This document shows, one piece after another, positions 1 to 10,203 of a stretch of 64,000 nucleotides of DNA. A program made the position numbers and the translations under genes. How positions within the stretch are numbered: the first letter of the stretch is position 1; every line of letters begins with the position of its first letter. The stretch covers positions 1,302,001 through 1,366,000 of the forward strand of contig WJXW01000006.1 in NCBI GenBank assembly GCA_015832175.1, in the 5' to 3' direction. Below the pieces are notes generated by a model. The model was not told the DNA's origin, searched no databases, and worked only from the letters and a program-made list of their open reading frames with translations. This DNA is from Paraphaeosphaeria minitans. Taxonomy: Eukaryota > Ascomycota > Dothideomycetes > Pleosporales > Didymosphaeriaceae.

Positions 1-1500
1 TATAGAGCTATACTAATAGTAGTAGCCTAAAACCTAAACTACTTTTACCTAACAAACTATATTGTATAAAGAGGCTAGACACTCCTAGTCTCTTTAATAA
101 CTAGGAGATTATACTTATATCTAGCTAGATAAGATTATTCTCTTTTAGAAGGCTTAGAGTAAAGAGAATAACTACACTAGTAGACTATATAATATTTTAG
201 TAGATAAGGTAAAAGTCTTTAGAGAACTATACTATAGGCTAGGCATACTATAGGACTAGTATATAAATATCTTTCTAGGAATTCTTTCTAATCGTGTAAG
301 TACCTACTACCTATATAATATTAGACCAGGACTTCTATAGGATGAATTATACAATAGACTAAATAGGCACTTTAACACTAGTGTTAATTATAATTAGTAC
401 TAGATAGACTAGACTACTCTTACCTTTAAACGCTATAAAAGGGATAATTTAGCTACTATATTATATAAGGCCCTAGAAGTAATAATTAATAAGCTTACCT
501 TAGCTTAAAAGGCTTTTAGACAAGGCTTTAGTAGTAAATTATAACTATATACTACTATTATATAAACATGCTGCAGCTATCCTAACCTTAAATAAGCTAT
601 ATTTAACCCTAAAAATATAGTAGAAGGCTTACTTAGCGACCTTTATACGTTACTCTAAGTTACTAAAAATAGGAAGAAGTTATAGTTCTTCTAAGATAGT
701 AAAAAGGTGTACTATACTAATTAATAATATAATAATTTTAATTGTATAAGAGAATCTAGCCCCTCTAGAGGTAGATTAACCTTTAGACTAAAAGGAAGGG
801 GTAACTTTAGAAGTTTAAGCTCTTATATAAAGTAGAAATACTTTATATACTATAAAGAAGGATACTAGTTTACTAACTATCTACTAAGGGATACTTAGTA
901 AGCTAGAAGGTAATATATATTATTATACACTAACTTCTATAAATATAAACCCTTTGCTATAGATATATAAGCATACATCCTTAACTTTAAAGGAGAGCTA
1001 GAGGAAAAAGACTATTACACAAAAAAGGAGGAAGATAAATAAGACTAATAGAGTAATAAAGAAGAAGTATAAAAGGCTACTTTATATCTTACTTCTACTG
1101 TATACCTTTATCGCACAACTAGGAGTAATCCTTTTATACCTACTTACTAAGACCTAGCGCTAAGTATTATATTACTTAACACCCTACCTTCTGTTTACGC
1201 ACAGAACATATGCCTAGAAAGAGCCTTATTATATAATACAACTCTACTACTATGCGAAGGGGTAGGGTAAGAACTAAGTAGGTTAGCTGTTACTACTTAT
1301 TTATATAAGAGTAGGTGTAAATAGGACCTCTACTACACAGTGATACTACACCTACTTTATAACCTATTCTAATAGGGGAAGGCTAACTGTATAAATAGAG
1401 AAGGATAGGAAAGGGAAAGCGTATAATAGATATAAGCTATTATATAAAAGAAAAGTTGCTAGTATCTATATAGTTTATTGTATAAATAGCACTAAGTAAA
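1..1500 (+). mobile_element. RIP-degraded Copia-type retrotransposon remnant (gag region)
   Basis: The stretch is very AT-rich with dense TpA and few CpA/TpG, and is full of stops in all frames, which is the pattern RIP leaves. Read in the frame starting at 830, the decayed peptide has the layout of a retroviral-type zinc knuckle (CX2CX4CX4H) with each Cys/His codon turned into TAC/TAT Tyr and Gln/Trp codons into TAG: around 839-880 it reads Y-F-I-Y-Y-K-E-G-Y-stop-F-T-N-Y, where fungal Copia Gag proteins have C-F-x-C-x-K-E-G-C-W-x-T-N-H (recalled, not searched). An acidic segment follows near 990-1070. No intact protease, integrase or reverse transcriptase frame and no LTR pair was found. The family assignment is inference; that it is a degraded repeat is fairly secure. 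Confidence 0.65.
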
Positions 1501-1504
1501 ATAG

Positions 1505-1660
1505 GGGCCTACCTATCTATAGGGACCCGCACAAGGACCTACTACTTAGGTTAGCGCTAAGAGGTAGAGACTTTATAAGGCCTTGCCTACCTATAAGGAC
1601 CTGCATAAGGACCCCCTACTTAGATTAGCGCTAAGAGGCAGAGACTTTATAAAGCCCTTA
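1505..1660. repeat. Imperfect direct repeat, two copies of about 75 bp
   Basis: Two copies lie next to each other at about 1510-1580 and 1587-1660. Both contain CCTA-CTATA-GGACC, then TTAGCGCTAAGAGG and AGAGACTTTATAA. They differ mainly by C/T and A/G transitions, consistent with RIP after duplication. TTAGCGCTAA inside each copy is a perfect 10-bp palindrome. Confidence 0.7.
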
Positions 1661-1774
1661 GTGCCCCTTTGTATAATAGACTAGACGTAATTAATTAAAC
1701 CTACTTCTTACCCTTTGTACAATAGTATACTATTAACCCTTAAATACTTAATTACAGATTAAGCTAAACTAACA

Positions 1775-2310
1775 CTTAAGCTATAAAATACTCTTAAGCT
1801 ATAAAATACTCTTAAGCTATAAAATACTCTTAAGCTATAAAATACTCTTAAGCTATAAAATACTCTTAAGCTATAAAATACTTTTAAGCTATAAAATACT
1901 CTTAAGCTATAAAATACTTTTAAGCTATAAAATACTTTTAAGCTATAAAATACTTTTAAGCTATAAAATACTCTTAAGCTATAAAATACTCTTAAGCTAT
2001 AAAATACTTTTAAGCTATAAAATACTCTTAAGCTATAAAATACTTTTAAGCTATAAAATACTTTTAAGCTATAAAATACTTTTAAGCTATAAAATACTTT
2101 TAAGCTATAAAATACTCTTAAGCTATAAAATACTCTTAAGCTATAAAATACTTTTAAGCTATAAAATACTCTTAAGCTATAAAATACTCTTAAGCTATAA
2201 AATACTTTTAAGCTATAAAATACTCTTAAGTTATAAAATACTCTTAAGCTATAAAATACTCTTAAGCTATAAAATACTCTTAAGCCATAAAATACTCTCA
2301 AGCCATAAAA
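1775..2310. repeat. 18-bp minisatellite, about 30 tandem copies
   Basis: The unit is AAGCTATAAAATACTCTT, with a frequent variant carrying TTTT instead of CTCT. About 30 head-to-tail copies run without interruption; the last two have drifted (CCATAAAATA, CTCTCAAG). Since 18 is a multiple of three, the minus strand has an artificial open frame of repeated V-F-Y-S-L-R/K with no gene support. The array ends at the point where base composition changes. Confidence 0.95.
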
Positions 2311-2330
2311 TAATCTCCATCTAACGCCAA

Positions 2331-3330
2331 TGATCTCTTTTGTTAATCGTGACCTGTCTTGTTTCTGTGTTCTTCGTCACCACTGCGCTAGCACAAGCAT
2401 CAGCATTACCCACCTACTTCCGACAGAGTCCCGTCGATACGTACCGTAGTGGCCCGCGACGCGTCGTCGTCACGGCGAGCTCGGCGAGTTTCCACCCGTC
2501 CCCCATCTCGCGCATGCATCGCGCGTCCAAGCAGGGTGTTCTGGGGTTGGACAAGGAGGGTCGCGCCGACCGCGTGGAGACAGGACTGCGTTGCGATCAA
2601 CGCCACCTACCTATCCCTGGATCATGAGGACAAGCATCTTGCCGAATGAAATGTACGCAGTGAGTACCATCGAATACCGCTCTCGAGTGCATAACGCGAC
2701 TGACTCAGCGCATGTCTGCAGAGGTTCCCTGGAGAGACTCCCACACCGCTCAGCAAGGTCGTGGAGGTGGTGTCGATGCTGCTGTATGGACGATCCGACA
2801 AAGTTTGAAGATGGGCATGATGCACTCACTGTTTGGGCAAACCGTGGAGACATGCGGTACGAACCATTACCATGGAGAGCAACGTGAGTATTGCGACGGG
2901 ACAATGGCGGCAATCATGGATGGGACTGATGCAGACGGGTGATGCTGTGCTCGACTTGTGGGAGACCATGCGGGTTCGTGCACCGTTTTATTTTATTTTA
3001 TTTTTTTTTTTTAAAAAACCTTTTGATTTGATTCCTGAATATGACGGGCGCGTGGGGCACGCCGTGGGTATTTCGCTCTAACTAAATGACAAACCATGAA
3101 AAACAGATACAACGGATGAAGCGTCGTCGAGCTTTCAAGCCGCGTGTCGTAAGTCGTAACCGTACCGTGGCCCTCTCCTTTCCTGCTGCCTCTCCCATAG
3201 TAATGCATATATTCGTGCGCTGGATGGCGCATCTCGTCGATTCGTTTCGTATACACAGTAAAGACGTCGCCGGTATGTAATGCTTGCTTCGCGCGTTGTC
3301 CTCGAAATTGCAATCGCCAATACGCTGCCT
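2331..3330. other. Intergenic: AT-rich to GC-balanced transition, no gene seen
   Basis: Short overlapping frames occur on both strands but none resembles a protein I know or can be joined by convincing introns. A TTTTATTTTA-rich tract with an oligo-T run sits at about 2986-3013. The 3' end probably holds the 3' UTR of the minus-strand gene ending at 3331. Confidence 0.5.
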
Positions 3331-4219
3331 CTACACGTAGGAGCGTGAATGGTGGCTGTGGTGAGAGCGGCGCGGAGAACGCGAGTGGTGGTGCGAGCTG
3401 CGGTGGTGGACCTCGCGCTTGACCACGACACGGTCGCGGCTGTCGTAGTGGCGGTGGACGAGGAGGGCCAGGATGAAGGTGAAAGCGAAGAAGATGCAGT
3501 TCCTATGCTTTGTTAGCTCGGCGGTCCCAAGATGGCACTCCCAGCTGGACTGGACTTGACTTACATGATGCCAAAAGCCCATGAAGCTTTCAACATTGCG
3601 CACTGGCGGTTCACATTGAGACTAGGAAATGTCCCAGAGGCAGTCCATCCAAACGCGCTGATGCCATGTTGGTCTCCTCGAGTCCAGTTGGAGCAGTCAG
3701 CATCGGCGATGTGGCGGAGAGTGTAGACAGCGCCGATGAAGGCGCCCACGAAGAGAAGGTCGACAAATGCGACAAAGCCTGCCGAGTGCCTGGCACGGCT
3801 GTAGAGGAACAGCGTTCCTATCGTCCATGCGACAGCCAGCGTTGATACTATGAACAGTACCAATATGTCCGTCGGAGTGCGCAGAAGTCGACTGTCGAAC
3901 CAATGTACGAACCAAGCCTGGGCTCAAGGTCAGTTGTGCACAAATATTATAGGTAAACATGAAGGTCGACGACGCAGTGTTGGGCCAATCTAGAAGATAT
4001 CCGCAGCAGCCCAAGTCACCCCGGGCTTACTATGAGATTCTGGCCAGGCTTCACCGCAACGTTTCTATTCCTCTGAAACAAAGCTACGAGGAACACGAAC
4101 AGGTAATCGACCTTCCTGATAATACAAGAGGGTGTTCTTACCAACATTCCCATGGTCGGGATGAGAGTGATGATCTCCATGACCCTCCAGAACATGAAGG
4201 AGATGCCCCAGAACGACAT
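3331..4219 (-). CDS. MARVEL-domain-like four-helix membrane protein
   Basis: Four exons are inferred: 4219-4142, 4072-4031, 3917-3565 and 3502-3331, all with GT-AG ends and compatible phases, giving 214 residues. Helix 1 is in the first exon (MSFWGISFMFW, then MEIITLIPTMGML). Helices 2 and 3 are in exon 3 (ILVLFIVSTLAVAW; FVDLLFVGAFIGAVYTL), followed by a hydrophilic loop with Cys residues (DADCSNW, NRQCAML). Helix 4 spans the last intron (ASWAFGIM / NCIFFAFTFILALL). The tail is rich in His, Ser and Arg and ends HHSRSYV. This order, with the conserved loop between helices 3 and 4, matches fungal MARVEL proteins of the plasma membrane or cortex, whose roles are mostly unknown. An upstream ATG is possible, but the chosen Met starts directly at helix 1. 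The 42-bp second exon is the least certain part. Confidence 0.75.
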
Positions 4220-5798
4220 GATGGCGGTTGTAAAGGTAAGGGCAATATGGGAGATTGAATAAGACCAAGGTACAATCTCGAGGTTGCTGCTGGGCGAGTG
4301 GTGCAACTGCGGGATGCTGCGATGCTGCGATGCAAGGGCAACGGGAACTAGCAGCTGCTGGCGACGAGATGGGTAATGTAAGAGGAGAAGACAGATAGGT
4401 ACGCGACGGGCTACAAAACGTGGAAGCAGACGGGCTTTATTTGCTGCAGCCAAGAGAGAAGCTCGTGGCAGGCAGGGTGACGTATAAGTGCGCTGGAAAG
4501 AAAACTTGCTGTTTAATTAAATACACCAAGGGACAGCCTGCATGGTGGCGGGGAAGGAGGCTGGACCATATTCACGTGGCTGGGCGACGTTGCAGGTTGT
4601 CAAGGCGCTGCAGCAAAAGACACGGCACGGAGCAGTATTTGCTTGGAAGTATTGTGGGCATGGCCCTGGGGTGCGTGATGCGCAATGGGCGATGCTAGGT
4701 GGCAACTATCACCATGTGACTGTCGTGGTTGTGATGTTCGCTGGCGGCCCACTGCGTCTGCGAAGTCGGTGAGCAGCCGTCGGGCCCCACCACAAGAAAC
4801 ACCCAACCCAGCCCAGCCCAGCCCAGCCCTGGAGTCAGCTTCCATGGCAACGAAAGACGGAGGCCTTGCACGATCTTGAACGTATGAATCGATCGACGGC
4901 CGTGTCAGCTTTCCAAGATTCTCGACGATTTGCCCGTGTGGATCCCTGGACCCGTCGACTCGTGGACCCGTGGGCGACATGTCCAACACGTGATGGGCCG
5001 CTAACCTCCATCACACTCGCCTGCAACCCGAAGCAAGGCTGCACATAAGACCATGCGCCTGCGTCTGCGTGAGTGCTCCATGTCCAATCTCCGATCCGAG
5101 CATGACATGCTTCTGGCTGCCTTCCTTCGCCTTCTGCAGCGCTGACGCCCCGTACCTAGGGTAGGTACCTACTCAATCCACACAGCCCTTATCTCTAGCC
5201 ACAGCTGTACCTACCTACCTACCTCTCTACCTACCCTACCACGCCCAGCTCGTTTGCTCTTCGTCACTCACTGCCCCGAACACGGCACACGGAACACACG
5301 ACGACGCCGCCATTGGGTCACCTTCTTAGCTGTAGACCGCCATGTGCCTCGCTCCCACGCTGTCTTTGAATGTGATTCAAAGCGTTTGCTCGAAGGCCGC
5401 GACCGGGCATGGAGCATGCAGGGGTGCTTATCGGGACCGCAATTCCTCCGCATCTTCCATACCTAATATAGCGACGGGACTATGAGGCCTACGCATGGGT
5501 CTTCGCGCAACTCAATATATTCAGAATATCCCATCTCATGCAGCAACCTACCTTTTCGCGTCTTCCTTCACACTCAGCAAGCCCTGCCTCTCCGGAAGTC
5601 CACCGTTAGCCGCACTCTCGGATGCGCCTATAGGGCGCTCTGTGGAACATTGGCTCTGCACACGTCTTTCCCCTCTCACCGTCACCGCGCTCTCCTTCTC
5701 TTTCACCACACTTTCCGTGATTTTCCAATGTAACACTCCTACCTCACTCTCCCACACACTTGACGTTTGCTGTACCGAGGTGGACGAGCTTGGCCAAA
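4220..5798. promoter_or_regulatory. Divergent intergenic region with pyrimidine/TACC tracts
   Basis: It separates the starts of the MARVEL gene (minus) and the large plus-strand gene. It holds a (CCCAG)n tract at about 4803-4830 and a TACCTACC cluster at about 5151-5240 that includes CCTAGGGTAGGTACCTAC. A C/T-rich stretch precedes the start at 5799. I see no coding frame I can support. Confidence 0.5.
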
Positions 5799-8700
5799 AT
5801 GTCGGCAAGAGGCGCGCGAAGCCGGAAAGCTGTCGTCAAAGACATTGAGAAGAAGGAGAAGAAGGCTGCGCAAAAAGCCAAAGCCCCTGACACGATCCGC
5901 AGACCGCACGATGCCTTTGCACAATGGGGTTCGGCTGGCACGCCGAGCACTACATCGACAGCCGGTATGCCGGCACGACAGCTCACCGTTTCGACATCCA
6001 GAAGCAGTTCGGCAAATGGCACTGGCAGCAGGCCACCTCTGAGAGTCGCTGCCCTCCATTCGTCTTCAGACCAACATCGTTCCAGGACCGACCGCCCGGG
6101 ATCGATCTCTGATACATCGTCCATTAGCAAAGAGAAGTCAAAGTACCAAGCTAATGGGAAAGAGACGAAAGCACCTCGTGGAAGAGGAGGTGAGTGATTT
6201 TTGCAACCCTATCCCGCACAACACACATGAATCTGACAATGGCACAGGCGGTGTCCCTACGAAGAAGAATGCTTCTACACCCGCGCCGCCTCATTTCAGA
6301 GCGGAGTCTAGTCTCAACTACCCAAGTGATTCCGATCACAAGAGTTGGATAAACTTCCGAATATGGCAGGGTGGAAGCGAAAGTATGAGACCGTATGGTG
6401 GCTTCGACTTTGTGAGCAACGCGGTGCCGCATTGAGAATTCGATCACTGACTACAGCAGGACGAAGATTTGCAGGACGGCGACGTTCTGATCTATTTCAA
6501 GGAAGAACAAATGGATGAACATCGTCCACTCCCACAGATTAGAGCGGAGTTGAGTGTGCTTGAGAATTGCGGTTCCACGTGGTTGAAGAACGCTTTGCTC
6601 TACGGAAGCATCGACGACAACGACGATTGGACCTTCGAAGGCAACGGTGAATCGTCTGCCTCGCGACAGTCTTTCGACCCCCATTTCTCGATGCCACCAG
6701 GCCAGCGACACATGCTTCCTCCTGTATCCCCGGGTGGCATGTCATCTCCGTCGCCTTTCAACATCAACCAGACGTATTATGGAGTTCCTGGCTACTTAAA
6801 TGACTCGAGAGCACAATATTATCCCGACTCCAGTCGCCCTGACAACATGTCGCCGCCTCAACCAGCGACGCACGAGTTGTGGTTCACAGCGCCAAGTTCA
6901 TTGAAGTCCCCGCAAGCTCAGAGGCTACACCATGTTGCGGTGCGAAACTTCATGGCTATACTCCATGGCAAACCTATCGTAGGCGCCGATCTGTTCGAGA
7001 TGCTGAGTACGCTTCAGCCTGAGATCGAGGTCATGTACGATCTCGACCATCACGAATACTCAACTCTTACGTCCCGCGAGCACAGCGTCCAGGTTATCAC
7101 GAAATATCTGACCCAGCGTAAGCTAGATGATGTTCGACATGGCATTAAGCTGGCTATCAGTCTGCTTGCCTGGGCTGAGCAAGACAACGTGCGATGGCGA
7201 CAAGGATACTTGGAGAGCTTTGTCCACCTGGCTGGCCTCCTAAATCCGCAAGTAGAGGAGCACCCAGAATTCAAGAGATTGACGATTGCCACCAGAAGGA
7301 ATCTGGGAATCGCAGCCAAGTCGTTGCAGTTGCGAGTCATCGAGGCCGAGGAAAAGCTGGCTACTTTCGACTTTGATGATCTCTGGCCGAACCTTCTAAT
7401 GGCTACAGGTGCGTTCGTTCGGAATCCTGTATGGTATATTCGATTACTGACTTGACCTTGATTAGCAACTCCTGTGTACCATAGCTACCAGGCCTTCCGG
7501 CAATTCCTGATCAATTATCTTACACGGACTTATGGAAATTGGCCGCCCAACCAAGGCCAAACATGGCTGAACAGAAAGGTTGCATTCGACCTACAGCGAG
7601 ATTTCGGTATGTTGTACGACTATCTTGTTAATCGCGATGTTGCCTGGGACGTGCGCGAGGAACGCCCTGGCAACAAGTGGCAGATGGTGAACCTGAAGAC
7701 GGAGGACTTCAGAGCCAATCTACCGGAGCTATCGTTGTCGGACGTCTTGGTGACTTGGGACAACAAGCATGGATATTCCCATATCCCTCATGCCTATCCG
7801 CTGCTGCCGAGAGACGTACCCCAGACAAGGGTTGCCCAGAAGAAGGGTCTCTTTAGCGGTCTCAAGAAGAACAAAGCAGACACAACAAAAGATGCTAAAA
7901 CGCATCTACAGCTCTCCATCGTATTCAGCGACGCCACAAACATCGAGAAGCTGGATCCCTCCTTCAGTGGCAATATTCTCATCGACACTTTTGAGCAGTT
8001 TGAGCTTAGTGCGGATCTCAAGACTTCCACGCCACGCGAAGCACGTCTTGGACGCTGGGTTCTTCTCTATGGCGTGCTCCAAGTCCTATCAAATCTCTCC
8101 GTGGACGTCCAGTCCCTCAGGCACACCGACGGCGTGCGCTACTTCCTCTGCACCGACCTGAAACGATGTCCAGGGTGGGTCACCAACGACCAGACCGAGC
8201 TTCTCGAGGCCTCCCAGCAGCGCTCATGGTGCTGGCAGCGTCCCTGGGATCCCACACCCATCTGCGGCCAACCCGTCGAGCTCGAAGCCAGCGTCGCTCC
8301 AAATCCATCAGAGGAGCTCGATAGCACCTTGCTTCACGGTGCAACGATGATGAACAACGAGATCCGGCACCTTGGCGAGAAGATCGACAACATGAGTGTT
8401 GCGAGCGGGGAAACCCGCTCCAATGCCGAGCGCAACCTCGCGGCACGCCGCGAGAACCAGAAGCATATCCAGGGCGAGTATACAGCGCAGAAGGCCGACC
8501 AGAGCTACAGGCTCACCGGGAGCGACTATGTGACGAGGCCGGCGGTGCCGAATCGGAGCCCGCTGAGAAGTCCAGGTGGGACGGTGCTCGAGGTCCCACG
8601 GTATCATGGGAGGGAACGTGTGCCTAGCAATGCGCAGGAGTTTGCGATAAGCCCGCAGGAGTATTCGAGGAGTCCGCAGGAGTATTCGAGGAGTCCGCAG

Positions 8701-8838
8701 GAGTATTCGAGGAGTCCGCAGGAGTATCCGCGGAGCCCGCAGGATCATCCGATGAGTCCGCAAGACTTCCCCAGAAGAGGGTCATCCGTGGCTCGTGGAG
8801 AAGGCTTTCAGCATGAGGAGCACCGTGGCTGGCGTTGA
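5799..8838 (+). CDS. Large conserved fungal protein of unknown function (possibly DUF8004)
   Basis: Four exons: 5799-6189, 6248-6411, 6457-7408 and 7466-8838, giving 959 residues. The start was chosen at MSARGARSRK, the first in-frame ATG before the basic, charged N-terminus. Residues to about 190 are low-complexity and Ser/Lys/Arg-rich. The conserved part starts at DLQDGDVLIYFKEEQ and runs through a mostly helical core (HHVAVRNFMAILHGKPIVG, LFEMLSTLQPE, MLYDYLVNRDVAWD, WRPWDPT-like end). The C-terminus is disordered and has a heptad array SPQEYSR. I recall this architecture from Pezizomycotina proteins annotated with DUF8004, but that name is uncertain. No catalytic motif or membrane segment is visible. 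Intron 2 is only 45 bp and keeps a CACTGAC branch site. Confidence 0.8.
8641..8770 (+). repeat. Coding 21-bp tandem repeat (SPQEYSR)
   Basis: Inside the last exon of the large protein, the unit AGTCCGCAGGAGTATTCGAGG is repeated about six times, with the last copies degenerating (SPQEYPR, SPQDHPM, SPQDFPR). It encodes a Pro/Ser/Tyr-rich disordered segment and may vary in length between strains. Confidence 0.85.
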
Positions 8839-9275
8839 GGGACGATCTGTGACGTCCAATAATGCCCTTCTTTCTTACGCTCGATACCCTTCGATCAGTG
8901 TTTTCACGATGGCGTTACGAGAATCCAAAAGGCAGCCCTGGTATTTGTGGAGTGGGTTGTTCCACAGGAGTTATGATCGGGCTCGAAACGGCGAAAACCG
9001 TGGTACTGCAAATGCATGGCGCAGTCCTGCACAATGAGTTGTCGTAGCTGAGAATGTCTGTGATTGTGATGCGTGATCGCCGCCGCCCAGCCCCAGAGCG
9101 CCATGGATGCGTATTCCTACATATGGTACATGTTCCCCTGCCTCTGTCTTCGTACATCGTGCTCCCGTCCCCACCACACCCTGCTCTTGCGTATCCACAC
9201 ATGGCCGTCCCCGCCTGTCCGCCTGCCAGCCTGCCATGTCCAGGCCCCCATCGATCGCTCGTATCTCGCAATTCT
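8839..9275. other. Convergent 3' intergenic region
   Basis: It lies between the ends of two convergent genes. It contains no supported gene, only 3' UTR sequence and a CACCAC run just beyond its right end. Confidence 0.5.
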
Positions 9276-9707
9276 CTATCCCTGTCTGCACACCACCACC
9301 ACCATTAGCTCATGTCGGCACCAAGCTCTGGCCCACCAGCTCTACCCCGGCGCCCCCGTCTCCCCATCCAAGAAAGAAAGAAAGAAAGAAAGCGACACCA
9401 CATACCTCTGCTTATGCTTCGGATTCTTGCTGCAGATAATGTACACGTACTTGCCCTTCTTCCTCCGCACGCTCTTGCATCCATCGCACAGCTTCTTCAC
9501 CGACGACCGCACCTTCATGCCCCGCGTCTGCTGCTGTATCCGGAGTCCGGCGAACCGCGACGACAGGCTCGCAATCGGCGAGGACGTGCTGTGGAGGCAT
9601 GGTCGGGCGGCGGGTGTGTGGAGGGCGCGGGAGAGGGTGGACAGGCGGGCGGGCGTGGTGGAGAGGAAGGTGCGGCGGAGCGGGAGGAGGAGCGTTCGTG
9701 CGAGCAT
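9276..9707 (-). CDS. RTC6: Mitochondrial large-subunit ribosomal protein bL36m
   Basis: Exon 1 is 9707-9406. A 120-bp intron follows, and a 10-bp terminal exon at 9285-9276 supplies only the end of the last Arg codon, Gln, Gly and the stop. The spliced protein has 103 residues. The N-terminal 60 or so are Arg/Ser/Ala-rich with no acidic residues, typical of a mitochondrial presequence. The mature part is the compact bL36 fold: [20 protein letters not shown], then [20 protein letters not shown], with the zinc ligands C-x2-C and C-x-x-x-x-H. The family almost always ends HKQRQG, and only this tiny exon restores that ending. Without the splice the frame reads into YVVSLSFF. It is a structural protein of the mitoribosome. 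The yeast counterpart is RTC6. Confidence 0.92.
9369..9392. repeat. (AAAG)n microsatellite inside the bL36m intron
   Basis: About five AAAG units (TTTC on the transcribed strand) form the pyrimidine-rich part of the bL36m intron, just downstream of its donor site. Confidence 0.8.
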
Positions 9708-10203
9708 TGTTGCGGCGGGGGAGGGTATTGTGTTTGCGATTGGGGCGGGCGGTTGGGCGCAGGTGCGCAGTGGGTGTGGTGCTGGCTGGGCGATGGGGGC
9801 GCGTGGAGAGGTGCTCGGTCTCTGGAAAATCACGGCGCACGGGCCATGCCGCGCGATGGCACCCGCGATGCAGCATCACATCCAGATTCTAGAAACCTAC
9901 AGCGGACTGAGTGACCCTAGGTTCGACTGTTAGGAATTCATGGGTGAGACAGCTTACATCTGAACTTCACTTCCACACGTACAAGTATTAACTGTTTGTC
10001 TCCGCGCCTGAAGTTGGTAGCAATCGTAGCTACATTGAAGCCACACCACAGTGAACAGTTATGATAGATGCCACCCATACGCTCCCGTTCTGCTACCATG
10101 CTTCATTTCCAAGCCTTACACCTCTGCAATGGATAATCCTTTTCGCACATTGCATGCCTTTCCAGGGTCTCATGAATATGCCACTAACCTATACTGGCTC
10201 CCC
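9708..10203. other. Intergenic: bL36m promoter and NMT1 3' flank
   Basis: Nothing coding is supported. The region holds the upstream sequence of the bL36m gene and the downstream sequence of the N-myristoyltransferase gene, both on the minus strand. Confidence 0.5.

Noticed and set aside
1759..2301. Open minus-strand frame encoding a VFYSLR/K repeat protein
   Set aside because: It is a by-product of an 18-bp (multiple of three) minisatellite in RIPped DNA, with no start context or flanking coding sequence.
2340..2942. Several overlapping 60-100 codon frames on both strands
   Set aside because: No signal peptide, domain or splice continuity; frame-overlap density is what GC-rich non-coding DNA gives.
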